Shown: one piece after another, positions 33,636 through 42,363 of the stretch
Layout of the letters: each line of letters starts with the position of its first letter
Numbering within the stretch: position 1 is the stretch's first letter
Assembly: GCA_019117125.1 (NCBI GenBank)
Contig: DXAL01000035.1
Span: 52,618-116,617 of the forward strand
DNA: 64,000 nt
Source of the DNA: Candidatus Mediterraneibacter merdipullorum
Lineage (GTDB): Bacteria > Bacillota > Clostridia > Lachnospirales > Lachnospiraceae
Reading direction: 5' to 3'
Position numbers and translations under genes: made by a program
Notes under the pieces: generated by a model
The model's input: the letters and a program-made list of their open reading frames with translations, nothing else
Databases searched by the model: none
Told to the model about the DNA's origin: nothing

Positions 33636-35501
33636 CTATACTCCCCGTTCCGGATACTGCATCATCCAGAAGGAATTTAAGATGTTGATGAGCATCACGA
33701 CCATATCGGCGATGATGGCATTCTGCATCGTCACCAGCCCGAAAAACGCCAGGATAATGAGCAGCACCTTCATGCCGATGGCAAATGCCATATTTTCTTT
33801 CACCGCGCGGAGCGTCCCTTTCGCAATGCGCACTGCATTGATGATGCGGGACGGTTCATCTTCCATCAGGATGATGTCCGCCGCCTCCAGCGCGGCGTCC
33901 GCTCCGAGCCCGCCCATGGCAATGCCGATGTCTGCCAGGGAGAGGACCGGCGCATCGTTGATGCCGTCGCCGACGAAGGCGAGCTTTTCCCCTTCCATCT
34001 GGTTCTCCCGGAACTCTTCCAGAAGTTCCACCTTGTGCTCCGGCATCAGTTCCGCGTAGACGCTCTCGATGCCGAGCCTGCCCGCGACTTCCTCCGCCAC
34101 GCGCTCATTGTCTCCTGTGAACATCACTGCCGCGAAATCATTCCGGCGCATCCACCGCATCAGGCGGGAGGCGTCTTTCCGGATGATATCCGATATGAGG
34201 ATATAGCCTACATACTCGCCGTCCACCGCCGCGTAAATAACCGTGCCCGCCTCTTCCACCGGCTGATAGAAGATGCCCTGCCTGCTCATGAGGCGGCTGT
34301 TCCCCACGTACACTTCTCTTCCGTCCACCCGGGCGCGGACGCCGTACCCCGGCTGCTCCTCGATATCCCGGACCCGGGTCCTGTCAGTTTCTTTCCCGTA
34401 TGCCTCTCCCAGAGACAGGGCAATGGGGTGGTTGGAGTAGGACTCCGCCAGCGCCGCCATCTCCAGCAGTTCTTCTTTGCCCATCTTGTGGGGGACGATT
34501 TTCCGGACGTGGAACACGCCCTCCGTGAGGGTTCCCGTTTTATCAAACACAAAGGTATCCACTTCCGTCAGGTCCTCCAGGAAGGAACCGCCCTTGATGA
34601 GGACGCCCTGCTTGGAAGCCGACCCGATGCCGCCCAGAAACGCCAGCGGGATTGATACCATGAGGCCGCAGGGGCATGCCGCCACCAGGATGACGAGTCC
34701 CCGGTATATCCACTCCATCCGCGCCTCGACGAACATCATCGGCGGCAGTATCACGGTCAGGAGCGCGATGAGTATCACAATGGGCGTGTAATATCTGGTA
34801 AATTTATCTGCAAAATGTACACTCTGGGATTTCTTCTCGTTGGCGGTCTCCACGAGCTTCATGATGCGCGCCGCCGTGGAGTCGTTATATAACCGGATGA
34901 CCCTTGCCTCCAGCACTCCGTTTAAGTTGATGCTGCCGCTGTAGAGCCGGTCCCCTGTGCGGACCGCTTTCGGCTCAGACTCGCCGGTCAGGGCTTTCAT
35001 GTCCACTGTGCCGCTTCCGGATGTCACGACAGAATCCACCGGTATCTTTTCCCCGGGGCGCAGCACGATGACCTGCTTTAACTCCAGTTCCTGGGGCGGT
35101 ACGATCTTCTCTTTGTTTCCCACCTTAAGGTTGGCATATTCGGGACGGATGTCGATGAACTTCGCGATGGACTTCTTCGTCTTTCCCACCGATACCTCTT
35201 CCACAAAATTTGCCACCTGGTAAAAGAGCATGGCAGCCACTGCTTCCCTGTGCCTCCCCACAAAAAAAGCGCCTGCCGTCGCAATGAGCATCAGGAGATT
35301 CTCATCCAGGAACTCCTTTCGCACAATCTTCTTTGCCTGCCTGATATAGGTCGTGGCAGAAAGGACCACGTACGCCGCCAGATACAGGAGCGTCTCCGCT
35401 AAAAACGGGACCGCCCAGTGCGATGTGAGCGCCCACGCGAACAGGCTCAGGAGCATGCCGGCTCCGATTTCTATCCCCTTTTTCCTTGCCTCTTCCGTCA
35501 T
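33636..35501 (-). CDS. Heavy-metal translocating P-type ATPase (P1B, Zn/Cd-type)
   Basis: 621 residues from the ATG at 35501. P1B features: a transmembrane CPC motif in AACPCGLMV, the phosphorylation loop DKTGTLTEG, the HP locus SNHPIALS, the TGDN/GDGINDAPVL hinge motifs and eight predicted membrane segments. There is no N-terminal metal-binding HMA domain, so it is shorter than CadA or ZntA. It likely exports zinc, cadmium or lead, although CPC alone does not exclude copper. A sigma-A promoter lies at 35547-35575. The TPR lipoprotein and hflX genes follow on the same strand. Confidence 0.9.
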   Translation of the reverse strand: MTEEARKKGIEIGAGMLLSLFAWALTSHWAVPFLAETLLYLAAYVVLSATTYIRQAKKIVRKEFLDENLLMLIATAGAFFVGRHREAVAAMLFYQVANFVEEVSVGKTKKSIAKFIDIRPEYANLKVGNKEKIVPPQELELKQVIVLRPGEKIPVDSVVTSGSGTVDMKALTGESEPKAVRTGDRLYSGSINLNGVLEARVIRLYNDSTAARIMKLVETANEKKSQSVHFADKFTRYYTPIVILIALLTVILPPMMFVEARMEWIYRGLVILVAACPCGLMVSIPLAFLGGIGSASKQGVLIKGGSFLEDLTEVDTFVFDKTGTLTEGVFHVRKIVPHKMGKEELLEMAALAESYSNHPIALSLGEAYGKETDRTRVRDIEEQPGYGVRARVDGREVYVGNSRLMSRQGIFYQPVEEAGTVIYAAVDGEYVGYILISDIIRKDASRLMRWMRRNDFAAVMFTGDNERVAEEVAGRLGIESVYAELMPEHKVELLEEFRENQMEGEKLAFVGDGINDAPVLSLADIGIAMGGLGADAALEAADIILMEDEPSRIINAVRIAKGTLRAVKENMAFAIGMKVLLIILAFFGLVTMQNAIIADMVVMLINILNSFWMMQYPERGV

Positions 35502-35546
35502 TTTCTCATTTCCCTGGCTTTCATAAACTTTTTCTATCAAATATAC

Positions 35547-35575
35547 AGTATAGCGAAAATGCGCGGAAGCATCAA
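35547..35575 (-). promoter_or_regulatory. Sigma-A promoter of the P-type ATPase
   Basis: On the minus strand, TTGATG (35575-35570), a 17-base spacer and TATACT (35552-35547), 46 bases before the preferred ATG at 35501. Confidence 0.7.
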
Positions 35576-35845
35576 CATCTTTTCCGGTCAAGTTCCAATC
35601 TTAAGGATTTTTTTACCTTTTGCAGGATCCCGGCAGGTTCTTTACAGATTCCTGACAGGTTTTTTACAGGTTTTTTACCTGCAGATATATCAATCTGCAC
35701 CAATACGTGGTACAATAGACCCGATATTTTCATACAGTGATACACCGGTTCCCGCGCAGGAATATCACGGAAATATCACGGGAATATCCCAGGGATATCC
35801 CGCCTGTACAGGAACCGGAAGACATGAAGTATAAGGAGGTGGAGC
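35576..35845 (+). promoter_or_regulatory. Divergent intergenic region with plus-strand promoter and short repeats
   Basis: No gene is seen here. An extended -10 box (TGG TACAAT, 35708-35716) can drive the zinc-ribbon gene. Upstream are direct repeats of ACAGGTTTTTTAC around 35645-35690, and downstream (35760-35805) repeated AATATCACGG and GGATATCCC units. The ribosome site AAGGAGG lies just before 35846. Confidence 0.5.
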
Positions 35846-37132
35846 ATGGCAGGCAGAAAATGCAGCCTGTGCGGCGGCAGGCTCTCCGATAACCGATGCA
35901 CCTTCTGCGGGCTTGATAATTCCATCTATTCCCGCGAAGAGCAGATGCAGACAATCATCAGCACCGGACAGCGCCGCGCAGAACATGAAATCCATACCGG
36001 GCAGGAGCAGGCAGCGCGCACTGCGGCAGCCGCTCAGCATTACACCGCGGCGTCGGCTCCGCAGTACACCGCAGCATCAGCTCCGCAATACACCGCAGCA
36101 CCTCAGCAGTATGCCCCGGCATCGGCAGGAAAGCGCAGCACCCGGACGGCAGAGTGGGCATCAGGGAAGCGCAAGGCACAGGCACAGACCGGTTCCCCGC
36201 GTTCCGCCTCTGTGTCCCCGTCAAGAGCTGCCTACGAAGCCCAGAAGAGCGTCCGCAGGAAAAAGCGGCTCATCCTTATCATCGTTGTCATCATCATCCT
36301 GTTCTCCGTACTGCCCGCACTCATAGAAGCCGGACAGTCCCTGCTGTCCGATATGTCCATCAGTACGGACGGCTTCCTGGGGACAGACGATAACAGCGAG
36401 GATGGTTTCCTTTGGACAGACGATAACAGCTATGACAGTCTGTTCAGCAGCGACGACTATGATGACTATGCATATGACCCGTATGAAGATGTGCCCGAGG
36501 AAATCCCGGAAACAGGGGATGCCTATGAGACCGTGCTCGGGAACGGGACCTACATCGTCGGTCTCCACATCCCGGAAGGCGTCTACACGGCGACCCTCGT
36601 GGAAGGCAGCGGAAGCCTCACGGCGGAAAGCGACGACTTCTCCCTCTATGAACACATCTATTTCGGTACAGAGCCCGAATACAACGAGGTGACAGAGCAG
36701 GAGGACCTGCCGCTCTACAACGGGGAGACCGTCAGCATCGGCAGCGGAGTCCTCGTACAGCTTGAGACGTCCAACGCCCAGCCGCTCACAGAAGAGCCCT
36801 CCGCCAATCCGCTGACCGAATCCGTCTTCCTGGAAGAGGGGACTTACACAGTCGGCGACGGGACGGTGCCCGAGGGAACCTATGATGTCACTGCCCAAAG
36901 CGACGAGTACGGCTTCGGATACGCCAGCATTTCCCTGCTCTATCCGAATGAAACGTCGGGTTACTACTGGGTGGACAGCCCGGAATTCGCCAGTATCTCG
37001 GATGAGTATACTTCCATTTCCGCAAAGAACGTGATTCTGCCGGAAGGGACAGAGATTACCATCGAGTACGGGGACATCGTCCTGGAGCCCAGCGAGACTT
37101 ATTTCCCGATTGATTACGCGCAGTATCCGTGA
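35846..37132 (+). CDS. Zinc-ribbon membrane protein with tandem beta-domains
   Basis: 428 residues. An N-terminal zinc ribbon (CSLCGG and CTFCGL, residues 6-22) is followed by a low-complexity stretch with repeats of ASAPQYTA (55-95), a basic segment, one membrane helix (about 143-162) and an acidic linker with the repeated sequence DGFLGTDDNS. Two similar external beta-rich domains each open with a GTYIVG/GTYTVG strand and PEGVY/PEGTY. The topology suggests a cytosolic zinc finger linked to an extracellular sensor or wall-binding part. The function is unknown. The ribosome site is near ideal. Confidence 0.75.
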   Translation: MAGRKCSLCGGRLSDNRCTFCGLDNSIYSREEQMQTIISTGQRRAEHEIHTGQEQAARTAAAAQHYTAASAPQYTAASAPQYTAAPQQYAPASAGKRSTRTAEWASGKRKAQAQTGSPRSASVSPSRAAYEAQKSVRRKKRLILIIVVIIILFSVLPALIEAGQSLLSDMSISTDGFLGTDDNSEDGFLWTDDNSYDSLFSSDDYDDYAYDPYEDVPEEIPETGDAYETVLGNGTYIVGLHIPEGVYTATLVEGSGSLTAESDDFSLYEHIYFGTEPEYNEVTEQEDLPLYNGETVSIGSGVLVQLETSNAQPLTEEPSANPLTESVFLEEGTYTVGDGTVPEGTYDVTAQSDEYGFGYASISLLYPNETSGYYWVDSPEFASISDEYTSISAKNVILPEGTEITIEYGDIVLEPSETYFPIDYAQYP

Positions 37133-37204
37133 TGTAAAAATCGCGCAGCGTATCCATGATACAGAAAATCCGGTCTTCACGGCCGGCAAGAAAGGAGATG
37201 TCCT

Positions 37205-37684
37205 ATGGACGCAGATATCCTGATGACGTCCGGTCCCCAGCTCACGCTCATCTGGCTCGGACTGTTCATCATACTTATCATCATCGAACTGTTCACCGTC
37301 GGTCTGACTACCATCTGGTTCGCCGCAGGGTCCCTCGCGGCGCTGGCGGCCAATGCCCTCGGAGCCGGACTGCCCGTGCAGATTATCCTTTTCCTCGCCG
37401 TATCCTGCGTGCTCCTGGTCTTCACCAGACCATGGGCGTTGAAGCACTTAAACCGGCGGCGCACCCTGACAAACTACGAGGGTGAGATTGGGAAGGTCGT
37501 CCGCATCACCGAGCGCGTGGACAATCTGGAAGAGACCGGCGCGTGTACGGCGGACGGAAAAGAGTGGAGCGTGCGCTCCAAAGAAGACAGCGAGACGCTG
37601 GAGCCCGGAACACTGGCAAAAGTCGTATCCATCTCCGGCGTAAAACTCATCGTAGAAAAATATGAGGAGGAACAGAAATCATGA
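37205..37684 (+). CDS. NfeD-like membrane protein
   Basis: 159 residues with three or four membrane helices in the first 85 residues and a C-terminal OB-fold domain (about 95-155). This is the short NfeD form, which is normally encoded next to an SPFH/stomatin gene, as here: its stop overlaps the next start by four bases. It is thought to partner the SPFH oligomer in membrane microdomains. The start follows GAAAGGAG. Confidence 0.88.
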   Translation: MDADILMTSGPQLTLIWLGLFIILIIIELFTVGLTTIWFAAGSLAALAANALGAGLPVQIILFLAVSCVLLVFTRPWALKHLNRRRTLTNYEGEIGKVVRITERVDNLEETGACTADGKEWSVRSKEDSETLEPGTLAKVVSISGVKLIVEKYEEEQKS

Positions 37685-38649
37685 ATGCAGCATTTATCAG
37701 TATCGGGACCATCATCTTTTTCTTTATCATCCTGGTCATCGTCATACTTGTCCTGATTTCCTGTGTCAAAATCGTACACCAGGCACAGGCGGTGGTCGTG
37801 GAGCGTCTCGGCGCATATCTCACGACGTGGAACACGGGGCTCCACTTCAAGATACCCATCATCGACCGGGTGGCGCGGCGCATCGACTTAAAAGAGCAGG
37901 TCGTGGATTTCCCGCCCCAGCCCGTTATCACAGAGGATAATGTAACGATGCAGATAGACACGGTCATCTTCTATCAGATTACAGACCCGAAGATGTTCTG
38001 CTACGGCGTTGCCAGCCCCATCGTTGCCATCGAGAACCTGACAGCCACCACCCTCAGGAATATCATCGGCGACCTGGAACTGGACCAGACGCTCACCTCC
38101 CGCGAGACCATCAACACCAAGATGCGCGCGGAACTGGACAAAGCCACGGATGCGTGGGGAATCAAAGTGAACCGGGTGGAGCTCAAAAACATCATCCCTC
38201 CCACAGCCATCCGCGACGCCATGGAAAAACAGATGAAGGCAGAGCGGGAAAGACGGGAAGCCATCCTCCGGGCGGAAGGCGAGAAGAAGTCCACTGTCCT
38301 TGTGGCGGAAGGTCAGAAGGAATCCGTCATCCTGGAAGCGGAAGCTGCGAAACAGGCGGCAATCCTGAAAGCGGAAGCCGAGAAGGAGAAGATGATTCGC
38401 GAGGCGGAAGGTGAAGCCGAGGCAATCCTCAAAGTCCAGCAGGCGACAGCCGACGGTCTGAAATTCTTAAAGGACGCCGGCGCCGATGAATCCGTCCTCA
38501 CACTGAAGAGCCTGGAAGCCTTTGAGAAGGCGGCGGACGGAAAAGCTACGAAAATCATCATCCCTTCGGAGATACAGGGAATTGCGGGACTCGTCAAATC
38601 CATCACCGAAGTGGCGGCGGATGCGGAGAAAAATTCGGCTCAGGGATAA
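37681..38649 (+). CDS. SPFH/band-7 (stomatin-like) protein
   Basis: 322 residues: an N-terminal membrane hairpin (about 7-28), the SPFH/band-7 domain (30-190: VVVERLGAYLTTWNTGLHFKIP and ITEDNVTMQIDTVIFYQI), a long Ala/Glu/Lys coiled coil (190-260) and a short C-terminal region. Such proteins form large rings in the membrane and organise proteases or fluid microdomains. Cotranscribed with the NfeD partner. A strong terminator follows. Confidence 0.92.
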   Translation: MNAAFISIGTIIFFFIILVIVILVLISCVKIVHQAQAVVVERLGAYLTTWNTGLHFKIPIIDRVARRIDLKEQVVDFPPQPVITEDNVTMQIDTVIFYQITDPKMFCYGVASPIVAIENLTATTLRNIIGDLELDQTLTSRETINTKMRAELDKATDAWGIKVNRVELKNIIPPTAIRDAMEKQMKAERERREAILRAEGEKKSTVLVAEGQKESVILEAEAAKQAAILKAEAEKEKMIREAEGEAEAILKVQQATADGLKFLKDAGADESVLTLKSLEAFEKAADGKATKIIIPSEIQGIAGLVKSITEVAADAEKNSAQG

Positions 38650-38664
38650 AAGCCGACAAAGAAT

Positions 38665-38708
38665 AAGACCGGATGAAGGGAACTCACTCCCGCATCCGGT
38701 CTTCTCTT
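38665..38708. terminator. Intrinsic terminator after the NfeD/SPFH pair
   Basis: Stem AAGACCGGATG (38665-38675) and CATCCGGTCTT (38693-38703), followed by a T-rich run; symmetrical enough to serve the convergent relQ-like gene as well. Confidence 0.88.
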
Positions 38709-38738
38709 TTTGTCCTCTTTTGTTTTCCCTGTCTGTCA

Positions 38739-39425
38739 TCAGGCATGTTCCGCCGGTATCATCCCGCTTTCCTGCTGCATGATGCACTCCTGTATCGCCT
38801 CGTTGAGCGTGAGCATCTTCTCATCCAGCTCCGAGACCATCTTTGCACATTCCCTCAGGTCCCTGCTGATATACTCCGGGGCGTTCCCCTCGAACTTGTA
38901 ATAAATCTTATGCTCCAGACTCGCCCAGAAATCCATGGCAATGGTCCGAATCTGTATCTCGACCTTCGTATCCACCACGCTGTCCGAAAGGAATATCGGG
39001 ACGGATACGAGCATATGATAGCTCTTGTAGCCGCTCTCTTTCGGATTCTTTATGTAATCTTTGATGGAGAGCACCTTCAGGTCGCTCTGATTTCCTATCA
39101 TCTCCGCCAGCCGGTAGATATCCGACGTAAAAGAGCATATCAGACGCACGCCCGCTATGTCGTTGACATACCGGACCATATTTTCAATCGAGGTCTCATA
39201 GCCGTAGCGCTTTAATTTCTTGACAATGCTCTCCGGCGTCTTTATCCTGGTCTTTATGTGTTCGATGGGATTGTATTTGTGTACATGCTGAAATTCGTCG
39301 TTCAGTATCTCCAGCTTTGTGCCCACTTCTTTCAAAGCTGCATTGTAGAGAAATATCACCGTCTTCCAACTGTCGACATCCTCGTAGCTTTTCAGCGCAG
39401 CTTCAACCTGTTGTTCTTCTCTCAT
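38739..39425 (-). CDS. Small alarmone synthetase, RelQ/YjbM family
   Basis: A 228-residue single-domain RelA/SpoT synthetase without HD, TGS or ACT domains. Recognisable are IKTRIKTPESIVKKLKRYGY, the DIAGVRLICSF catalytic region, NPKESGYKSYHM and the EIQIRTIAMDFWASLEHKIYYK stretch with the catalytic Glu. It makes (p)ppGpp from GTP/GDP and ATP. The ATG at 39425 has GGGGG nine bases upstream; the ATG at 39434 lies directly on that site. It is monocistronic and convergent with the SPFH gene. Confidence 0.92.
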   Translation of the reverse strand: MREEQQVEAALKSYEDVDSWKTVIFLYNAALKEVGTKLEILNDEFQHVHKYNPIEHIKTRIKTPESIVKKLKRYGYETSIENMVRYVNDIAGVRLICSFTSDIYRLAEMIGNQSDLKVLSIKDYIKNPKESGYKSYHMLVSVPIFLSDSVVDTKVEIQIRTIAMDFWASLEHKIYYKFEGNAPEYISRDLRECAKMVSELDEKMLTLNEAIQECIMQQESGMIPAEHA

Positions 39426-39535
39426 CGCGGACATCCCCCATTGGTTTATTGCTCCGTTCAGTATACCATATTTTGTAGTCCGTGTTAACAGAGTTCACTC
39501 TTTTTTTATTATCTTTTCATAATCTGCCTGCGCGC

Positions 39536-40588
39536 TCAGTCCAGTTTCATGTCACCGAAGCGTATCCATTTCTTCTTTCTCATGAATTCGGAAAACGCCA
39601 GCGTCAGCACTGCCGGGAGGACAAACTGTATCAGCAGTATCTTCACGAACACCACCAGCTGTGCTTCCGTCTGGGTCATCACCTGCCAGGTCATCAGCGG
39701 TCCCACCAGACCTGCCGTGCCCATTCCGGACCCGGTGGCATTACTCGTCATGTGGAACACCATGGTCCCCACGGGACCGAGGATGGCGCTTGATAAGATT
39801 GCCGGAATCCATATCTGCGGATGGCGCACGATGTTCGGCACCTGGAGCATGGACGTCCCGATGCCCTGGGAGAGCAGCCCGCCCACTTTATTTTCCCGGA
39901 AGCTCGCCACGGCAAAGCCGACCATGTTGCAGCAGCATCCGACCGTTGCCGCGCCCGCCGCCAGTCCGGACAGATTGAGGATGACGCCCAGCGCTGCGGA
40001 GCTGATGGGAAGGGTCAGTATCATTCCCATCAGGACCGAGACGACGATGCCCATGACAAACGGCTGCTGCTCTGTCCCCCAGTTGATAAGGGAGCCGAGC
40101 CATGCCATGAACCCGGAGATAGGCGGACCCGCCAGCAGTCCCACACCCGCGCCGATGCTGATGCATGCAAGGGGCGTCAGGATGATATCCAGCTTCGTCC
40201 TGCCTGAGACAAGCGCTCCGATTTCAATGGCGATATAGGAGGCGATGAAAGCGCCCAGCGGCTCTCCCGGTCCGGAGAGCACGAGGCTGCCCTCCACCAG
40301 CAGGTCCCCTGAGAGGAAATCTCCTGCAAATGCGCCGACCATGCCCGCCACTGCCGCAGACACCACGACGAGATGCCCTGCTTCCAGTTTCCGGGCGACT
40401 CCCGCGCCAATGCCAGCGCCGGTCAGTCCTGCCGCCACTTTCCCGAGCGTAAAAATGATGTCCCCCGGAACGCCACCGCAGTACGTCCCAATCTGCTGTA
40501 TGATGGTCCCGATGATGAGCGTCGCAAAGAGCCCCTGCGCCATCCCGGTCAGACCGTCGATAAATATCCTGTCAAGAAACTTCTTCAT
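39536..40588 (-). CDS. PTS transporter subunit IIC-like membrane protein
   Basis: 350 residues with about nine hydrophobic segments and the layout of the PTS_EIIC_2 family: FLDRIFIDGLTGMAQGLFATLIIGTIIQQ at the start, and a central repeated GAGVGLLAGPPISGF / GMGTAGLVGPL pattern. No IIA or IIB component is encoded nearby, so it may act with general components elsewhere or as a non-PTS channel. The ATG at 40588 is preferred (AAGGAGT); the longer frame to 40810 runs through a repeat array. Confidence 0.85.
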   Translation of the reverse strand: MKKFLDRIFIDGLTGMAQGLFATLIIGTIIQQIGTYCGGVPGDIIFTLGKVAAGLTGAGIGAGVARKLEAGHLVVVSAAVAGMVGAFAGDFLSGDLLVEGSLVLSGPGEPLGAFIASYIAIEIGALVSGRTKLDIILTPLACISIGAGVGLLAGPPISGFMAWLGSLINWGTEQQPFVMGIVVSVLMGMILTLPISSAALGVILNLSGLAAGAATVGCCCNMVGFAVASFRENKVGGLLSQGIGTSMLQVPNIVRHPQIWIPAILSSAILGPVGTMVFHMTSNATGSGMGTAGLVGPLMTWQVMTQTEAQLVVFVKILLIQFVLPAVLTLAFSEFMRKKKWIRFGDMKLD

Positions 40589-40690
40589 AACTGACTCCTT
40601 CCGTCTTTCAGCTGACCTCTTCCGTCTTTGCCTACCTGATAAATATACCAGATAGCCCGCGCGGAGACAAGCACACATCTCGCAAAACTG

Positions 40691-40756
40691 TCCTGCACAG
40701 TTCCCGTTCTGCGCAGTTCCTGTTCTGCGCAGTTCCTGTGTTCTGCGCAGTTCCTG
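40691..40756. repeat. 16-base tandem repeats upstream of the PTS IIC gene
   Basis: Four imperfect copies of TTCTGCGCAGTTCCTG (for example 40707, 40723, 40741). Within each unit CTGCGCAG is palindromic. Lies between the divergent IIC gene and the small gene at 40846. Confidence 0.8.
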
Positions 40757-40845
40757 ATGACTTTCCGCATGTTGTGTGCTAAAATAGCATCTGTGAACCA
40801 TCGTTTTCACAAAAAATCTGCTTTATGGAAAAGGAGCCGCAGCAT

Positions 40846-41109
40846 ATGTTCCGTTTATGGGGAAAAGAATTTAAAGACAACCGGATGCTGAAAGACACGG
40901 TCATCTGTGATGATACGGAAGATACCCGCACACATAAGATTTTCAATGCCCTCGACCAGATATGCTATGAATTCGACCTGAGCAAGCCCATCTGGCTGGA
41001 CGTCACAATCAACGAGTTCAAACGCCATGCAAAAGCACGGTTTTATCAGGACAGCTTTGTAGATTCCATCGATTTTGATTATCTGGAAATACAGGTAATT
41101 GAAGAATAG
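40846..41109 (+). CDS. Small conserved hypothetical protein
   Basis: An 87-residue acidic soluble protein (MFRLWGKEFKDNRMLKD). It has no membrane segment or recognised motif; similar small proteins occur in related Clostridia, but the family was not identified. The ATG at 40846 is chosen because AAGGAG lies nine bases upstream; an ATG at 40825 has no ribosome site. A -10 box TAAAAT near 40780 with a TGACTT -35 (16-base spacer) may drive it. A strong terminator follows directly. Confidence 0.7.
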   Translation: MFRLWGKEFKDNRMLKDTVICDDTEDTRTHKIFNALDQICYEFDLSKPIWLDVTINEFKRHAKARFYQDSFVDSIDFDYLEIQVIEE

Positions 41110-41154
41110 AAACTCCCTCCTGCCGGATACATGGCGCCCGGCGGGAGGGAGTTT
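41110..41154 (+). terminator. Intrinsic terminator after the small hypothetical gene
   Basis: Stem AAACTCCCTCC (41110-41120) extended by CCGG pairs to GGGAGGGAGTTT (41143-41154). Starts at the stop codon of the preceding gene. Confidence 0.85.
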
Positions 41155-41247
41155 GACAAATGTTCGTACTCAACTGTTATCGTATTGTCTTTCTGATATA
41201 ACTGTCTTTGTCGATAACTGTTTCCCGTGGATTGTCGCAAAAAAGAA

Positions 41248-41661
41248 TTAATTAACTGCTTTACCTATGCCCAAAACATTCATTAATGCATCCTGAAGCA
41301 CCTTTGAAAAATTAATCCCTGCTTTTTCTGCTTCCACATTTAGCCAATATGGAATAGTGCAGTTCTTTTTTACCGCTTTATTATCCACTTTTTTTCTGTA
41401 TTCCGTAAAATCTACATCGACAAGTGTTACGATATCATCTTTGCCGGAGTGTACTTCTTTTGAATTGGGTTCAGGTATGCTCTTTCCATCATCAAGAAAA
41501 TCAATCCCCATTAATCCAATCGCATCTCTTGCCATTTCCATAGCATCTGCTACGCTTTCTCCCTGTGTCGCGATATCAAAGTCCGGAATTTCCACATAGT
41601 AAAATCCATCATTTTCTTTCGATATCACGATTGGATATGCCTTTCTTCCTACAGGTAACAT
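41248..41661 (-). CDS. hicB: HicB family antitoxin
   Basis: 137 residues from the ATG at 41661 (GGGAGGAG upstream). The N-terminal HicB fold has the pattern YPIVISKENDGFYYVEIPDF and the helix VADAMEMARDAIGL. The C-terminal 40 residues (TIPYWLNVEAEKAGINFSKVLQDAL) form a ribbon-helix-helix DNA-binding domain. The antitoxin neutralises the HicA mRNA interferase and represses its own operon. The toxin gene upstream is interrupted by a stop, while this gene is intact. The base composition is AT-richer than the surroundings, suggesting transfer. Confidence 0.9.
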   Translation of the reverse strand: MLPVGRKAYPIVISKENDGFYYVEIPDFDIATQGESVADAMEMARDAIGLMGIDFLDDGKSIPEPNSKEVHSGKDDIVTLVDVDFTEYRKKVDNKAVKKNCTIPYWLNVEAEKAGINFSKVLQDALMNVLGIGKAVN

Positions 41662-41723
41662 TTTTCTCCTCCCGATTTCCAATACACTTTACACTTAATG
41701 ATACGTATATTAATCCATCGGAG

Positions 41724-41897
41724 CTATTTAAGCCCCAGTTTCTTAATAATACTTTTTGCAAGTCTTTCGTTAATATCCGGATGTCTTGGAATAGGTTCTG
41801 TTCTATTTCCATCAGTGTATATATCATGGTTTCCGCCATTTCTCTTTATATATCATCCATTATCTTCGAGCAACTTAACTAATTCTCTACGTTTCAT
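41724..41897 (-). pseudogene. hicA: HicA toxin gene with in-frame stop
   Basis: The frame from the ATG at 41897 reads MKRRELVKLLEDNG, then TGA (41855-41853), then YIKRNGGNHDIYTDGNRT...PIPRH and ends at TAG (41726-41724). In HicA the residue after NG is normally Trp (NGWYIKRNGGNHDIY), so TGG has become TGA at codon 15. The rest of the 57-codon frame, including the catalytic His in GGNHD, is intact, so the inactivation looks recent. The operon order (toxin then antitoxin) and the promoter are preserved. Confidence 0.88.
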
Positions 41898-41920
41898 TAA
41901 GTATATTTCCTTTCTTATTT

Positions 41921-41982
41921 ATGCGTATATTATACGCATTTCTTATACAGATGTCAATATTTCATACGTATTTTATACGCAT
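41921..41982 (-). promoter_or_regulatory. hicAB promoter with two operator palindromes
   Basis: On the minus strand, TTGACA (41957-41952), a 17-base spacer and TATAAT (41934-41929). The -10 box lies inside the perfect palindrome ATGCGTATATTATACGCAT (41921-41939). A related 19-base palindrome (41964-41982) lies just upstream of the -35 box. The arrangement suits autorepression by the ribbon-helix-helix domain of HicB. Confidence 0.88.
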
Positions 41983-42111
41983 TTTCAAAGATGAGCCACG
42001 TTCAGATTATCCCTGCCCAGCACTTTACCCAGGGTATCTGGCTCTGCCCTGTCCCTTTCCTTCCATATCCGGGATTTTCGCTTGTCAGAAACATACTCCG
42101 CCAGGCGCATC
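41983..42111. other. Non-coding junction between hicAB and tRNA-Gly
   Basis: The sequence returns from AT-rich to the window's usual composition here. No gene, repeat or clear attachment duplication is seen. Confidence 0.4.
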
Positions 42112-42148
42112 AAAAAAACCGGGAGCGCTGGTTTTTCAACGCTTCCGG
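42112..42148 (-). terminator. Terminator of the tRNA-Gly gene
   Basis: Stem CCGGAAGCG/CGCTCCCGG (42148-42140 and 42127-42119), followed on the minus strand by a T run at 42118-42112. Confidence 0.8.
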
Positions 42149-42159
42149 CTTTCTTCGAG

Positions 42160-42230
42160 AGCAGATGACGGGAATCGAACCCGCCTCCCCAGCTTGGGAA
42201 GCTGGTGTTCTACCGATGAACTACATCTGC
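42160..42230 (-). tRNA. tRNA-Gly (anticodon CCC)
   Basis: 71 bases fold as a cloverleaf: acceptor GCAGATG/CATCTGC, the short D-arm typical of tRNA-Gly, anticodon stem CCAGC/GCTGG with loop TTCCCAA (anticodon CCC), and a T-arm with GGTTCGATTCC. The 3' CCA is not encoded. A terminator follows. The AT-rich hicAB module lies just downstream of the 3' end; tRNA 3' ends are common integration sites, but no direct repeat was seen. Confidence 0.95.
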
Positions 42231-42363
42231 ATCTGGCACATGAAAGATTATACTGCGGTTTCCCCGAAAAAGCAAGATATATTTTTCCGCCCCACATTTT
42301 TTCAGGCTGCCGCCCTGCAAAGGATACGAAGCAGTTCTATCCGCACACTTCTGCCCGCAAGTA

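Noticed and set aside
40691..40756. CRISPR-like array
   Set aside because: The units are directly adjacent, only 16 bases, with no spacers and no cas genes. The same holds for the other short repeats.
41853..41855. TGA in hicA read as tryptophan or selenocysteine
   Set aside because: Other genes in the window use TGA as a stop and no recoding signal was seen; a simple nonsense change is more likely.
41110..42160. Integrated element at tRNA-Gly
   Set aside because: The composition shift is suggestive, but no integrase and no direct repeat of the tRNA end were found.
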